A DNA stretch of 64,000 nucleotides from Chelativorans sp. J32 (GCF_000518985.1 NZ_JAEQ01000019.1:353-64352), one strand, 5' to 3'; positions 33,236 through 41,779 are shown, numbered from the stretch's first letter. Translations and numbers: made by a program. Notes: generated by a model from the sequence alone, not told the origin.

Positions 33236-34896
33236 ACCAGAACTCCAATCCTACTGCCGCGTCAGGCCTTTACGTCGATCCCGTCACCGTGGAGGTGATC
33301 GGCAGCGCGCTTTCCACCATTGTAGAGGAGATGGGCAAGGCAATCGTCCGCGCCGCTTACTCCACAAACATCAAGGAGCGGCAGGACTGCTCGACGGTGC
33401 TTTTCGACGCGGAAGGCCGCACGATCGCACAGGCCGAGCGGATCCCCATCCATTTGGGCTCTCTCCTGGGGATCGCGGAATATGTGCTGAAGCATGTCGA
33501 TATCTCGACGGTCGAGCCGGGTGACGTGTTTGTCGGCAATGACGCCCATACCGGCGGCGGCACGCATCTCAATGACATCGTGTTCCTCGAGCCGGTCTTC
33601 TTCGAGGGGGAGCTGGTCGCATGGGTCACGAATCTGGCGCACCATTCCGATTTCGTCGATCGCGGCCATAAGCATATCTTCCAGGAAGGCCTGCGCATCC
33701 CGCCGATCAGGCTTTATAGAAAGGGTGTCCTGCAGCAGGACGTCATGGATCTGATCCTGTTGAACTGCCAGGTGCCGCGGGAACGCATCAACGACTTCCG
33801 CGCGCAGATGGCGGCCAATCGGCTGGGCGTCCAGCGTTATCAGGCACTGTGCACCAAATACGGCAAGGAGGTCGTGAAGGCGGCGAGCGCCGAAATCCTG
33901 AACTATGCCGATCGCAAGACGCGCGCGGGCATAGCGAAGATCCCGGACGGGGTTTACGAGCATAGCTGCCGTTTCGATAGCAATCTGGTTGATGAGGTGA
34001 TGGACCTCAAGGTCAGGATCGAGGTGCGCGGCGACGAGATCTTCTTCGATCTCTCCGGCAACCCGGAACAGGTGCGCGCACCGATCAACATGGTCTATAC
34101 GGCAACGCTTGCCACGGTCTATTTCGCCGTGAAAACCCTTGTCGACCCCGACATTCCCGCCAATTCAGGCTTTCACCGGCCCATCCATGTCGCCGCGCCG
34201 GAGGGCTCGCTCTTCAACGCAGTCGAGCCTGCTGCCGTCTATAGCCGCACAGACCCCGCTCAGCGTCTTGTCGACCTCATCTTTGCAGCCCTCTCCAAGG
34301 CAATTCCGGAGGAGGTTTGCGCCGCCTGCACGGGCGGGGGGCTGATGACCTTCAGCGGCATTCATCCGAGGACGAACCGCTTTTACGTCTATAACGAGAT
34401 GTGCGGCGGCAGCATGGGAGCCCGCGCCGGCAAGGACGGCTTGGATGGAGTGCAAGTGCACACCACCAACACCGCGAATATCCCGATCGAGGCGCTGGAA
34501 TTCGAACACCCGATCATGGTCGAGCGGTATGAACTGGTGAAGGATTCGGGCGGCCCGGGCCAGTGGCGTGGTGGAATGACCATTCGGCGCAAGGTTAAGG
34601 CGCTTGATCATACCGCTACTGTTTCGGCCGGTGGGACCAATGCCATAGTGCCGCCTTGGGGCCTCTTTGGTGGAATGGACGGCACCACGACGAATGTTGA
34701 GCTCGGAGAGGGCGTGGCACCGCTTCACAGGCGCGTCGGGCAGGTCGGTCCCGGCCAGTCGATCGCTATGGTGGCGTCTTCGGGCGGGGGATATGGCGAT
34801 CCGAAAAAGCGCGATCGCGCCCTCGTTCTGAAGGATCTGCGGGAGGACCGCATTTCCGAGGAGGCTGCCCGCGAAATCTACGGCCTGGAACTATGA
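33232..34896 (+). CDS. hyuB: Hydantoinase/oxoprolinase subunit B (HyuB)
   Basis: The 554-residue protein has HyuB landmarks: AIVRAAYSTNIKERQDCST, VGNDAHTGGGTHLNDIV, NLAHHSDFVDRG and the late Gly-rich tail SSGGGYGDPKKRD. ATG 33232 overlaps the HyuA stop by 4 nt; the longer upstream frame is inside HyuA. The opine dehydrogenase-like gene again overlaps its stop by 4 nt. Confidence 0.93.
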   Translation: MNQNSNPTAASGLYVDPVTVEVIGSALSTIVEEMGKAIVRAAYSTNIKERQDCSTVLFDAEGRTIAQAERIPIHLGSLLGIAEYVLKHVDISTVEPGDVFVGNDAHTGGGTHLNDIVFLEPVFFEGELVAWVTNLAHHSDFVDRGHKHIFQEGLRIPPIRLYRKGVLQQDVMDLILLNCQVPRERINDFRAQMAANRLGVQRYQALCTKYGKEVVKAASAEILNYADRKTRAGIAKIPDGVYEHSCRFDSNLVDEVMDLKVRIEVRGDEIFFDLSGNPEQVRAPINMVYTATLATVYFAVKTLVDPDIPANSGFHRPIHVAAPEGSLFNAVEPAAVYSRTDPAQRLVDLIFAALSKAIPEEVCAACTGGGLMTFSGIHPRTNRFYVYNEMCGGSMGARAGKDGLDGVQVHTTNTANIPIEALEFEHPIMVERYELVKDSGGPGQWRGGMTIRRKVKALDHTATVSAGGTNAIVPPWGLFGGMDGTTTNVELGEGVAPLHRRVGQVGPGQSIAMVASSGGGYGDPKKRDRALVLKDLREDRISEEAAREIYGLEL

Positions 34897-35933
34897 AGGT
34901 CGGCATTGCCGGGTGCGGCGGCATAGCGCTTGGCTATGCCGCCTTCCTTCTGAAGGAAGGACATCAGGTAACGGTCTGGTCTCCCTCCGGCGTCAGTTCC
35001 CGCCCTCTCGTTGGCACGGAACTCGAAGTTTCCGGCGTGTTAGAGGGCAGGTTCGCAGTCAAGGTCAGTGCGTCGGCAGCCGAGATGATGGCGTCGTCCG
35101 ATGTGATCATCATTGCCGTGCCGGGCTATGGTCATCGCAAGGTCATCGACGTCATTGTCCCGTTCGCCCGGGACGGCCAATCCCTCATCGTCAGTGCGCA
35201 ATTGTCGCTTAGCGCCTATTACCTGAGCCGCGCCTTGGCTGCGCGCGGTATTGCAGCCGACGTCGCCGCCTGGGCGACGACAGTATTGATGAGCCGGCGT
35301 ACCGGACCCACCAGCATTGCCGTTGGCGGAGTAAGGCAACTGCTCGAAATCGCAGCGCTTCCCGGCGAGAGGGGAGAGGCGTGCCTGGACCTGTGCAGGT
35401 CCCTGTTCGGGGAGCGCTTTCGGCTTGTTCCAAACATATTTGCGATTGCCCTCGGCAATCTCAACCCGCCCATCCACTTGGCAAGCGCTCTGTGCAATTT
35501 CACGCGGATCGAGAAGGCGGAATACTGGGCGAATTACGACGGCATTACGCCCTCGGTCGCTCGGCTGATCGAAGCGCTGGACAAGGAACGGGTGGCCTTG
35601 GCCGACGCCTATGGTGTCAAGGTTCGAACGGTCGAGGAACATTACCGGCTCACCTTCGGGTTCCCCGAAGGACACCCGATCGCCGAGATGGCCGCGATGG
35701 TTCACAAACAGCGTCAGGGACCACCCGGTCCCACATCGCTGGAGACGCGCTTTATAACGGAGGACGTGCCTTTCGGGATCGTGCCGCTGGTCAAGCTGGC
35801 CGAACGGAAAGGAGTCGCCTTGCCGCTCCACCAGGCGGGTGTCCAGATCTTCAACGCCTTATGCGGGCGAGACTTTGTTCGAGAAAACGACTTGTTGGAT
35901 GAGATCATCGATCATTTAGGCGCGATGGCCTGA
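34893..35933 (+). CDS. NAD(P)-dependent opine dehydrogenase family protein
   Basis: The 346-residue protein has an N-terminal Rossmann motif (GIAGCGGIALGYAAFL) and a C-terminal helical octopine/nopaline-dehydrogenase domain with NLNPPIHLASALCNF and the probable catalytic His region in VEEHYRLTFGFPEGHPI. The family interconverts an opine (or a related secondary amine) with an amino acid and a keto acid. It is coupled to HyuB (ATGA), so it likely acts in the same pathway. It is the last gene of the operon and ends at a very stable hairpin. Confidence 0.85.
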   Translation: MKVGIAGCGGIALGYAAFLLKEGHQVTVWSPSGVSSRPLVGTELEVSGVLEGRFAVKVSASAAEMMASSDVIIIAVPGYGHRKVIDVIVPFARDGQSLIVSAQLSLSAYYLSRALAARGIAADVAAWATTVLMSRRTGPTSIAVGGVRQLLEIAALPGERGEACLDLCRSLFGERFRLVPNIFAIALGNLNPPIHLASALCNFTRIEKAEYWANYDGITPSVARLIEALDKERVALADAYGVKVRTVEEHYRLTFGFPEGHPIAEMAAMVHKQRQGPPGPTSLETRFITEDVPFGIVPLVKLAERKGVALPLHQAGVQIFNALCGRDFVRENDLLDEIIDHLGAMA

Positions 35934-35950
35934 CACGTTCGGTCGTTTGC

Positions 35951-35987
35951 AATGAGGCGTGGATTGGAGTCCAAGCCACGCCTCATT
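35951..35987. terminator. Bidirectional terminator between convergent genes
   Basis: AATGAGGCGTGG (35951-35962) and CCACGCCTCATT (35976-35987) form a perfect 12-bp stem; the loop can pair further (TTGGA and TCCAA). It lies between the opine dehydrogenase-like gene and the BhcA-like gene. Confidence 0.8.
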
Positions 35988-36038
35988 CGTTGATACTGCT
36001 CCGGCGACCGACGTCCTCAGCAAGATGTCAGCCAACCG

Positions 36039-37235
36039 TCATGCGGCTTTTGAGAGGCCAATGTCGGTCGCTGCGGTCTGGCGGTAATAATCCTGAGCTG
36101 CTGCGACACCAGTCCCCAGATGGATGGGAAAGCCCAAATCGGCCATGACCATTTCCGCCGTCGCTATGCCGGAAAGCGCCATCACGTCGGTCATGGCGCC
36201 GAGATGCCCGATGCGGAAGACCTTCCCCGCCACATCGCCCAGCCCGACTCCAAAGGCGACGTCGTATTTCTGCGCTGCAAGCGTGACGACTTTCGTCCCG
36301 TCGAAACCTTCCGGCACGCGGACGGCGCTTACGGTATCCGAGTATAGCGACGATTCCGCAGCGCAGAGTTCGAGGCCCCAGGCCGATACGGCTCGGCGCA
36401 CGCCCTCGGCGATGCGGCGATGGCGAGCGAAGACTTTCTCCAGCCCTTCTTCCTCCAGCATAGCGATCGCCTCGGCGAGGCCGCGGATCAGGCTGACGGG
36501 TGGCGTGTAGGGATATCCGCCCGCAGAATTAGCACTTAGCATCGCGCGAAAATCGAAGAAAGCACGTGGACACCCGGCTTTCTCGGTTGCAGCAAGCGCC
36601 TTGGGGCTTACACCGAGGATCGCCAGGCCGGGCGGGAGCATAAAGCCCTTTTGCGATCCGGTGACGGCAATATCCACGCCCCATTCCTCCATACGGAAAT
36701 CCATGGACGCGATGGAACTCACGCCATCAACCAGGAGTAGGGCGGGGTGGTCGGCCGCGTCGAGAGCGTGGCGCACCGCGGCCACATCCGAGCGAACGCC
36801 GGTAGCCGTCTCGTTATGGGTGACCAAAACCGCCTTGATCTTATGCTCGCGGTCGGCAGCCAGAGCTTTTCCGAAAGCATCGACCGGAGCGCCTTCGCCC
36901 CACGGACGATCGATCACTTGCACGTCGAGCCCATGCGCAAGGCAAAGGTCGATCCAGCGGCGGGAGAACATGCCGTGACGGGCGGCGAGCACGCGGTCTC
37001 CCGGCGACAGTGTATTGGTAATGGCGGCTTCCCAACCGCCGGTACCCGTCGATGGGAAGATCAGGACTTCGCTATGGGGTGCCTTCAATACGCGCTTCAC
37101 ACCCTCACGGGCGGGCTCGAACATCTTGGCGAAAGCTGGCGAACGATGATCAATGGTCGGGAAATCGACTGCCCGGCGCAGCCGCTCCGGTATGTTCGTG
37201 GGGCCCGGAATAAAGACGGGATTTTCGATGCGCAT
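36039..37235 (-). CDS. bhcA: Aspartate-glyoxylate aminotransferase-like protein (BhcA-like)
   Basis: The 398-residue class V aminotransferase starts with FIPGPTNIPERLRRAVDFPT and has FPSTGTGGWEAAITNTLSPG and the PLP-Lys motif GSQKGFMLPPG. Such sequences belong to the serine/alanine-glyoxylate aminotransferase family. The details, especially the N-terminus and the IDHRSPAF and HNETATGVRSD segments, match what I recall of BhcA from the beta-hydroxyaspartate cycle, which makes glycine and oxaloacetate from aspartate and glyoxylate. GAGGAGG precedes the ATG. The divergent IclR gene is also like BhcR. No bhcB, bhcC or bhcD lies next to it, so serine-glyoxylate aminotransferase remains an alternative. 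Confidence 0.8.
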   Translation of the reverse strand: MRIENPVFIPGPTNIPERLRRAVDFPTIDHRSPAFAKMFEPAREGVKRVLKAPHSEVLIFPSTGTGGWEAAITNTLSPGDRVLAARHGMFSRRWIDLCLAHGLDVQVIDRPWGEGAPVDAFGKALAADREHKIKAVLVTHNETATGVRSDVAAVRHALDAADHPALLLVDGVSSIASMDFRMEEWGVDIAVTGSQKGFMLPPGLAILGVSPKALAATEKAGCPRAFFDFRAMLSANSAGGYPYTPPVSLIRGLAEAIAMLEEEGLEKVFARHRRIAEGVRRAVSAWGLELCAAESSLYSDTVSAVRVPEGFDGTKVVTLAAQKYDVAFGVGLGDVAGKVFRIGHLGAMTDVMALSGIATAEMVMADLGFPIHLGTGVAAAQDYYRQTAATDIGLSKAA

Positions 37236-37346
37236 CGCAAAAGCCTCCTCATAGCGACCTCAATGTGAGCAACCATAGCTGGGCTGGACATATGCAGCAA
37301 TTTTTTTGAAAAAATATTTTATTCTACCCGGAAAAATGCCAAGTTG

Positions 37347-37382
37347 CTGAAGCAAAAAAGATTTATAGTTTTTCAGCTTCAG
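37347..37382. promoter_or_regulatory. Inverted repeat in the bhcA/IclR divergent region
   Basis: CTGAAGC (37347-37353) and GCTTCAG (37376-37382) are perfect complements 22 nt apart in the 158-bp divergent region, ending 11 nt before the IclR start. The stretch before it (37300-37322) is AT-rich with TTTTTTGAAAAAA symmetry. Either could be the IclR operator. Confidence 0.4.
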
Positions 37383-37393
37383 GGGAGGGCAGG

Positions 37394-38245
37394 ATGGAGA
37401 CGTCGAGAGCGCGGGGCAGGCCGAGGTCGTTCCACGACAGCGGGCTCGGTACTCGCATTCGAGCGCTCGACCGGGCCATCGACGTGTTGCGGGTGGTGGC
37501 AGGCGGCGACGGCATGTCGCTGACGGAGATTTCAGGCGCCGCCGGACAGCCCGCTGCAACGGTCTACCGTATCCTGATCACGCTCGAGGCGCACAAGATC
37601 GTCACCTTCGACGAGGGGTCGCAGCTTTGGCAGATCGGTATCGAGGCCTATCGGATCGGCACCGGTTTTCTGCGCCGCACGAAACTCGTTGAGCAGGCGA
37701 GACCGGTTCTGCAACGCATCATGCATGAAACCGGTGAAACGGCGAATATGGCCATTATCGATCAAGGCGAGGTGGTGTTCCTGACACAAGTGGAGACGCA
37801 TGAGCCCATTCGCGCTTTTTTCCGTCCGGGAACGCGCGGGCCGATCCACGCGTCGGGCATAGGTAAGGCGGTGCTGGCCTTCCAGCGTCCGGAGCGAATC
37901 GAGGCATTGCTGAATGGGCATCGGTTTGAAACCTTCACCGACACGACCATCACCAACCGGGAGAAGATGCTGGAAGCATTAGCACGTATTCGCGCGCGCG
38001 GCTGGGCCGTGGATAATGAGGAGCGCACGAGAGGCATGCGTTGCGTGGCCGCCCCCATCTTCAACGAATATGGTGAGGCGGTCGCGGGGATCTCGCTATC
38101 AGGTCCGTCCGTTCGAGTGACGCCAGACAGGGACGAGGCTTTCGGACGAACGATACGTGCTGCGGCCGACGAGATCACCCTCGCCACAGGTGGAACTCCG
38201 GAAAAGCGAATAGGCGGCGCAACCGCTGGATTTTCCGCACCATAA
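37394..38245 (+). CDS. IclR family regulator (BhcR-like)
   Basis: The 283-residue protein has an N-terminal winged HTH (MSLTEISGAAGQPAATVYRI, about residues 42-61) and a C-terminal IclR effector domain with HASGIGKAVLAF and GMRCVAAPIFNEYGEAVAGISLSGP. The N-terminus ARGRPRSFHDS and the divergent position next to the BhcA-like gene resemble BhcR, the glyoxylate-responsive regulator of the beta-hydroxyaspartate cycle. GGGAGGGCAGG precedes the ATG. The deaminase/BMP operon lies downstream on the same strand, after 176 nt. Confidence 0.87.
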   Translation: METSRARGRPRSFHDSGLGTRIRALDRAIDVLRVVAGGDGMSLTEISGAAGQPAATVYRILITLEAHKIVTFDEGSQLWQIGIEAYRIGTGFLRRTKLVEQARPVLQRIMHETGETANMAIIDQGEVVFLTQVETHEPIRAFFRPGTRGPIHASGIGKAVLAFQRPERIEALLNGHRFETFTDTTITNREKMLEALARIRARGWAVDNEERTRGMRCVAAPIFNEYGEAVAGISLSGPSVRVTPDRDEAFGRTIRAAADEITLATGGTPEKRIGGATAGFSAP

Positions 38246-38266
38246 TCATCGACGCTGCATCGCCGC

Positions 38267-38291
38267 AATTGTTCAAAAACGACAAACAATT
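38267..38291. promoter_or_regulatory. Inverted repeat ahead of the deaminase/BMP operon
   Basis: AATTGTT (38267-38273) and AACAATT (38285-38291) are perfect 7-bp complements with an 11-nt spacer in an AT-rich stretch upstream of the amidohydrolase gene. It is a candidate operator for an unknown regulator. Confidence 0.4.
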
Positions 38292-38421
38292 TATATGAAT
38301 AATAAATTTGCCTGATGAATGGGCCGTCGATAAACTCCAAAAATCCTGAATGAACGGTAGGGTAAATCGGCTGATGCGGGCATCTTGCTGGAACCGTTTT
38401 AGAGAGAGCAAGGGTCCGTAC

Positions 38422-39672
38422 GTGCTGCTCGGCGGACGCGTCGTCGAAAGCGGCGGCGCTGCAAGGCGGGCGGATGTCCTGGTTTCCGAACGGGGCCGGA
38501 TCGAGCGGATCGCCGAAGACATCGAGGCGCCATCCGGAATAGAGCGGATCGACGTTAGCGGCGCGCTGATTTCGCCCGGTTTTGTCGATGCTCACCAGCA
38601 TCTCGACAAGACAGGCGTGCTTCGCTTCGCTCCCAACCCTTCCGGCACTCTGCAGGGGGCACGGGAAGCGTTCGCGGTCTACGCGCGCAATGCGCCTCCA
38701 GAAGACATCACCCGGCGTGCGGCCCGCACCATGTCCCGCTGCCTGCGCAGGGGCACCACGGCCATTCGCAGCCACATCAATATCGACAAGGATGCCGGCT
38801 TCAACGGTATCAACGCGCTTGCAGCGTTGCGGCAGGAATGGAGCGATCGGCTGACGTTGCAGCTCGTTGCCTTCATGACGCCGCACCCAAACCAGGATCT
38901 CGACTGGCTGGAGGAGAATATCGACGCCGCCGTCGAAAACGCCGATGCGGTCGGCGGCACGCCGGCCGTGGCCGAGGATCCGCTGCGCTATATGGATATC
39001 CTCTTCGAGGCGGCCGTCCGACATGGTCGACCGCTCGACTTTCACCTGGATGAGCATCTGGACACCTCGCGCCCGCTTTTCGATGCGGTCTTCGAACGGG
39101 TTCGCAAGTATGGCATGCAAGGCCGAACCGTGCTCAGCCATTGCTCCGTCTTGAGCGCATTGCCACGCTCGGACTATGAACGGATACGCGACGAGATGCT
39201 GGAGCTGGATCTCGGGGTCGTAACGCTGCCAGCCGCCAATCTCTACCTGCAGGGCCGCGCCCACGATGTGCTGCCCCCGCGTGGGCTTACGCGGGTGGCG
39301 GATCTGGTGCGTTCCGGCGTGCCCGTGGCGACCGCTTCGGACAATATCCAGGACCCCTTCGTGCCCACCGGATCCGGAGACATGCTGGAAATCGCGCGCT
39401 GGACGCTTTTGGCGGGCCATCTCTATGCGTCCGAATTTCCGGCCGTCTATTCGATGATCACGGACATTCCTGCCCAGCTTATGGGGCTTGAGGGATACGG
39501 GCTGAAGGAGGGATCCTGGGCCGATATGGTCGTCACCGATTGTGAGGACGTGGACACGCTTGTGGCGGGCGGGCCTGACCGAGTGCAGGTCCTCGCCAGA
39601 GGGAGGCCCGTTTTTGTGGACGAGAACGAAACCGCAGAAGCGGAGGGGAGAATGATCGAAAAGGTGAGCTGA
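38422..39672 (+). CDS. Amidohydrolase, cytosine deaminase-like
   Basis: The 416-residue metal-dependent hydrolase has DAHQHLDK (HxH metal site), HLDEHLD (His plus catalytic Glu), LSHCS and the late ATASDNIQDPF (Asp). These match the cytosine deaminase / N-isopropylammelide hydrolase branch of the amidohydrolases. It likely deaminates or dechlorinates/deaminates a ring nitrogen compound. I prefer GTG 38422, which has AAGGG 7 nt upstream and begins VLLGGRVV as relatives do. ATG 38350 or 38374 would add residues without family character. It is the first gene before a nucleoside-type ABC transporter, which suggests an imported nucleobase-like substrate. Confidence 0.82.
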   Translation: MLLGGRVVESGGAARRADVLVSERGRIERIAEDIEAPSGIERIDVSGALISPGFVDAHQHLDKTGVLRFAPNPSGTLQGAREAFAVYARNAPPEDITRRAARTMSRCLRRGTTAIRSHINIDKDAGFNGINALAALRQEWSDRLTLQLVAFMTPHPNQDLDWLEENIDAAVENADAVGGTPAVAEDPLRYMDILFEAAVRHGRPLDFHLDEHLDTSRPLFDAVFERVRKYGMQGRTVLSHCSVLSALPRSDYERIRDEMLELDLGVVTLPAANLYLQGRAHDVLPPRGLTRVADLVRSGVPVATASDNIQDPFVPTGSGDMLEIARWTLLAGHLYASEFPAVYSMITDIPAQLMGLEGYGLKEGSWADMVVTDCEDVDTLVAGGPDRVQVLARGRPVFVDENETAEAEGRMIEKVS

Positions 39673-39711
39673 GGCCTTCAAACCAGCGCATGATGAAAAG
39701 GGAGGAGCATC

Positions 39712-40692
39712 ATGAAACTCAAGAGACGGGGCTTCCTGGCGGGAGCTGCCGTGCTGGCCGTAGCCATTGGCTTTGGTCCCGCAAAGGCCCAGAGCGAATT
39801 CAAAATGGGCCTGCTGGTGCCAGGCAGCGTGGCGGAGGAGGGCTGGAACCGCATCGCCTATGAGGCGCTGAAGCGCGTGGAGAAGGAGCTGGGCGCCAAG
39901 ATCAGCTATGTGGAGCTGCATGAGAATCCGGCCGCGTTCGAGAATGCGTTTCGCGACTATGCGAGCCAGGGCTATCAGGTCGTCCTGGGCCACGGCTTCC
40001 AGTTCCAGGATGCTGCGCTGACGGTCGCGCCGGAATTCCCCGATACGACTTTTCTCATCTCGTCGAGCTATGTGCACGAGGGGAACGTCATCGGTCTCAA
40101 TACCGACGCCAGCCAGCCTTTTTACCTCATGGGCGTGATCGCAGCAAAGATGGGGAAGGGCGCGGGGCTGGTTGGTGGCATCGAGATCCCCCCGATCAAA
40201 CAGGCCTTCGAAGGTTTCATGGACGGCGCCAAGAGCGTCGATCCGAACTTCCCTGTCTCTACGGTCTATATCGGCAGCTTCACCGATGCGACGGCCGCCA
40301 AGGAAGCCGCGCTGAGCATGATCTCCCAGGGAAGCGATTTCGTCGTGCCCAATGCGAATTCGGCGGGGCTGGGCGTTATCCAGGCGGTGCGGGAAGCGGG
40401 GACCGGCATCGGCACCTTCAGCGTCTATAGCGACTACACCGAGGTCGCTCCCAAGAACATAGCCGGCACTTTTGTCGCCGATTACGGGCAGGGCATCGTG
40501 CGCATCGTGTCCGGGATCAGAGATGGCGCGGTGCCGGAGACCAATGTCGATTTCGGCCTCAAGGACGAGGACGTGATCAAGTTCACCTACAATGACGGGG
40601 CGGACAAACCGGTCCCGGAAGACATACGCAAATATGTCGAGCAGGTAAGGGCGAAGATCGTCGCCGGGGAGATACAGACCAGAGCGAAGTGA
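39712..40692 (+). CDS. BMP family ABC transporter substrate-binding protein, copy 1
   Basis: The 326-residue protein has a Tat-like signal (KRRGFLAGAAVLAVAIG, then PAKAQ) and the BMP/PnrA layout: MGLLVPGSVAEEGWNRIAYE, FPDTTFLISSSYVHEG, AQ..FYLMGVIAAKMG and VADYGQGIVRIVSG. BMP proteins bind nucleosides or related compounds in the periplasm. It has no lipobox Cys. The second copy follows directly. Confidence 0.9.
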   Translation: MKLKRRGFLAGAAVLAVAIGFGPAKAQSEFKMGLLVPGSVAEEGWNRIAYEALKRVEKELGAKISYVELHENPAAFENAFRDYASQGYQVVLGHGFQFQDAALTVAPEFPDTTFLISSSYVHEGNVIGLNTDASQPFYLMGVIAAKMGKGAGLVGGIEIPPIKQAFEGFMDGAKSVDPNFPVSTVYIGSFTDATAAKEAALSMISQGSDFVVPNANSAGLGVIQAVREAGTGIGTFSVYSDYTEVAPKNIAGTFVADYGQGIVRIVSGIRDGAVPETNVDFGLKDEDVIKFTYNDGADKPVPEDIRKYVEQVRAKIVAGEIQTRAK

Positions 40693-40733
40693 TCCACGCC
40701 TTTTTCAGGGGAACAAATAAAGGGAGGAATAGC

Positions 40734-41717
40734 ATGAATCTTACACGGAGAGCATGCCTGGCAGGAGCGGCAGGGCTGCTTCTCGCCGGCATTTCTGCCT
40801 CGGCAATGGCTCAGGACGGGGAGTTCAAGATGGGCCTCCTCGTGCCGGGCAGCGTCAGCGAGGAAGGCTGGAACCGCATCGGCTACAATGCGCTGAAAGG
40901 TGTGGAGGAGCAACTCGGCGCCAAAGTGAGCTATGTCGAATTGCAGCAGAACCCGGCTTCCTTCGAGAAGGCATTTCGCGATTATGCGAGCCAGGGCTTC
41001 AATGTGATCCTAGGCCATGGCTTCGAGTTTCAGGATGCCGCCCTTACGGTCGCGCCGGAATTTCCCGACACCACATTCCTCATTTCCTCGAGCTATATCC
41101 ACGAGGACAATGTCATCGGGCTCAATACGGATACCAGCCAGCCCTTCTACCTCATGGGCTATATCGCCGCGAAAATGGGTAAGAAGGCGGGTCTCGTCGG
41201 CGGCATGGAGATCCCCCCGATCCAGCAGGCCTTCGAAGGGTTCGTGAATGGAGCCAAGGGCGCCAACCCGGCTTTCGAGGTCAATCAGGTTTATATAGGT
41301 AACTTCACCGACATTTCGGCAGCCAAGGAGGCAGCGCTCGGCATGATCGCGCAGGGTGCTGATTTCGTCGTGCCCAATGCGTCCGGTGCGACAGTGGGCG
41401 GATATCAGGCGATTGCCGAGTCAGGTCCCGACGTCAAGACCTTCAGCATTTTCAGCGACTTCACCGAGGTAGCGCCCAAGAACATACTGGGGCTATATGT
41501 CGCCGACTATGCCCAGGGCGTCGTGCGCATCGTCAAGGGGATCATGGAAGGCCAGCGGCCGGAATCCAATGTAGACTTCGGTCTGGCGGATGCGGACGTG
41601 ATGAAATTCACCCTGAGTGACGAAGCCGCACATCCCGTTCCTGAAGAGCTGCGTAAGGAGATCGAGGACGTCAAAGCGAAGATCGCGGCCGGCGAGATCG
41701 TGACACGGCAAAAATGA
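40734..41717 (+). CDS. BMP family ABC transporter substrate-binding protein, copy 2
   Basis: The 327-residue protein aligns with copy 1 along its whole length almost without gaps, sharing MGLLVPGSV.EEGWNRI, FPDTTFLISSSY, GLNTD.SQPFYLMG and EIPPI.QAFEGF. It has a Tat-like signal (TRRACLAGAAGLLLAG, then SAMAQ). ATG 40734 is behind GGGAGG. It appears to be a tandem duplicate, perhaps with a different ligand range, serving the same permease pair. Confidence 0.9.
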   Translation: MNLTRRACLAGAAGLLLAGISASAMAQDGEFKMGLLVPGSVSEEGWNRIGYNALKGVEEQLGAKVSYVELQQNPASFEKAFRDYASQGFNVILGHGFEFQDAALTVAPEFPDTTFLISSSYIHEDNVIGLNTDTSQPFYLMGYIAAKMGKKAGLVGGMEIPPIQQAFEGFVNGAKGANPAFEVNQVYIGNFTDISAAKEAALGMIAQGADFVVPNASGATVGGYQAIAESGPDVKTFSIFSDFTEVAPKNILGLYVADYAQGVVRIVKGIMEGQRPESNVDFGLADADVMKFTLSDEAAHPVPEELRKEIEDVKAKIAAGEIVTRQK

Positions 41718-41737
41718 TCCTCGCCAGAGCATTCAAG

Positions 41738-41757
41738 GCCGCCGGCACGGGCGGCCC
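41738..41757 (+). terminator. Hairpin between BMP copy 2 and the permease gene
   Basis: GGCCGCC (41738-41744) and GGCGGCC (41751-41757) form a 7-bp GC stem with a 6-nt loop and no T-run. It is a likely attenuator or RNA stabiliser behind the binding-protein gene. Confidence 0.5.
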
Positions 41758-41779
41758 CATCCAACTGCGATAGACGTTC

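Noticed and set aside
37762-40077. A very long open frame on the minus strand (about 770 codons) opposite the IclR, amidohydrolase and BMP genes
   Set aside because: It is antisense to genes with clear family motifs, shows no domain pattern and is rich in Arg, His and Gly as expected from GC-rich antisense reading.
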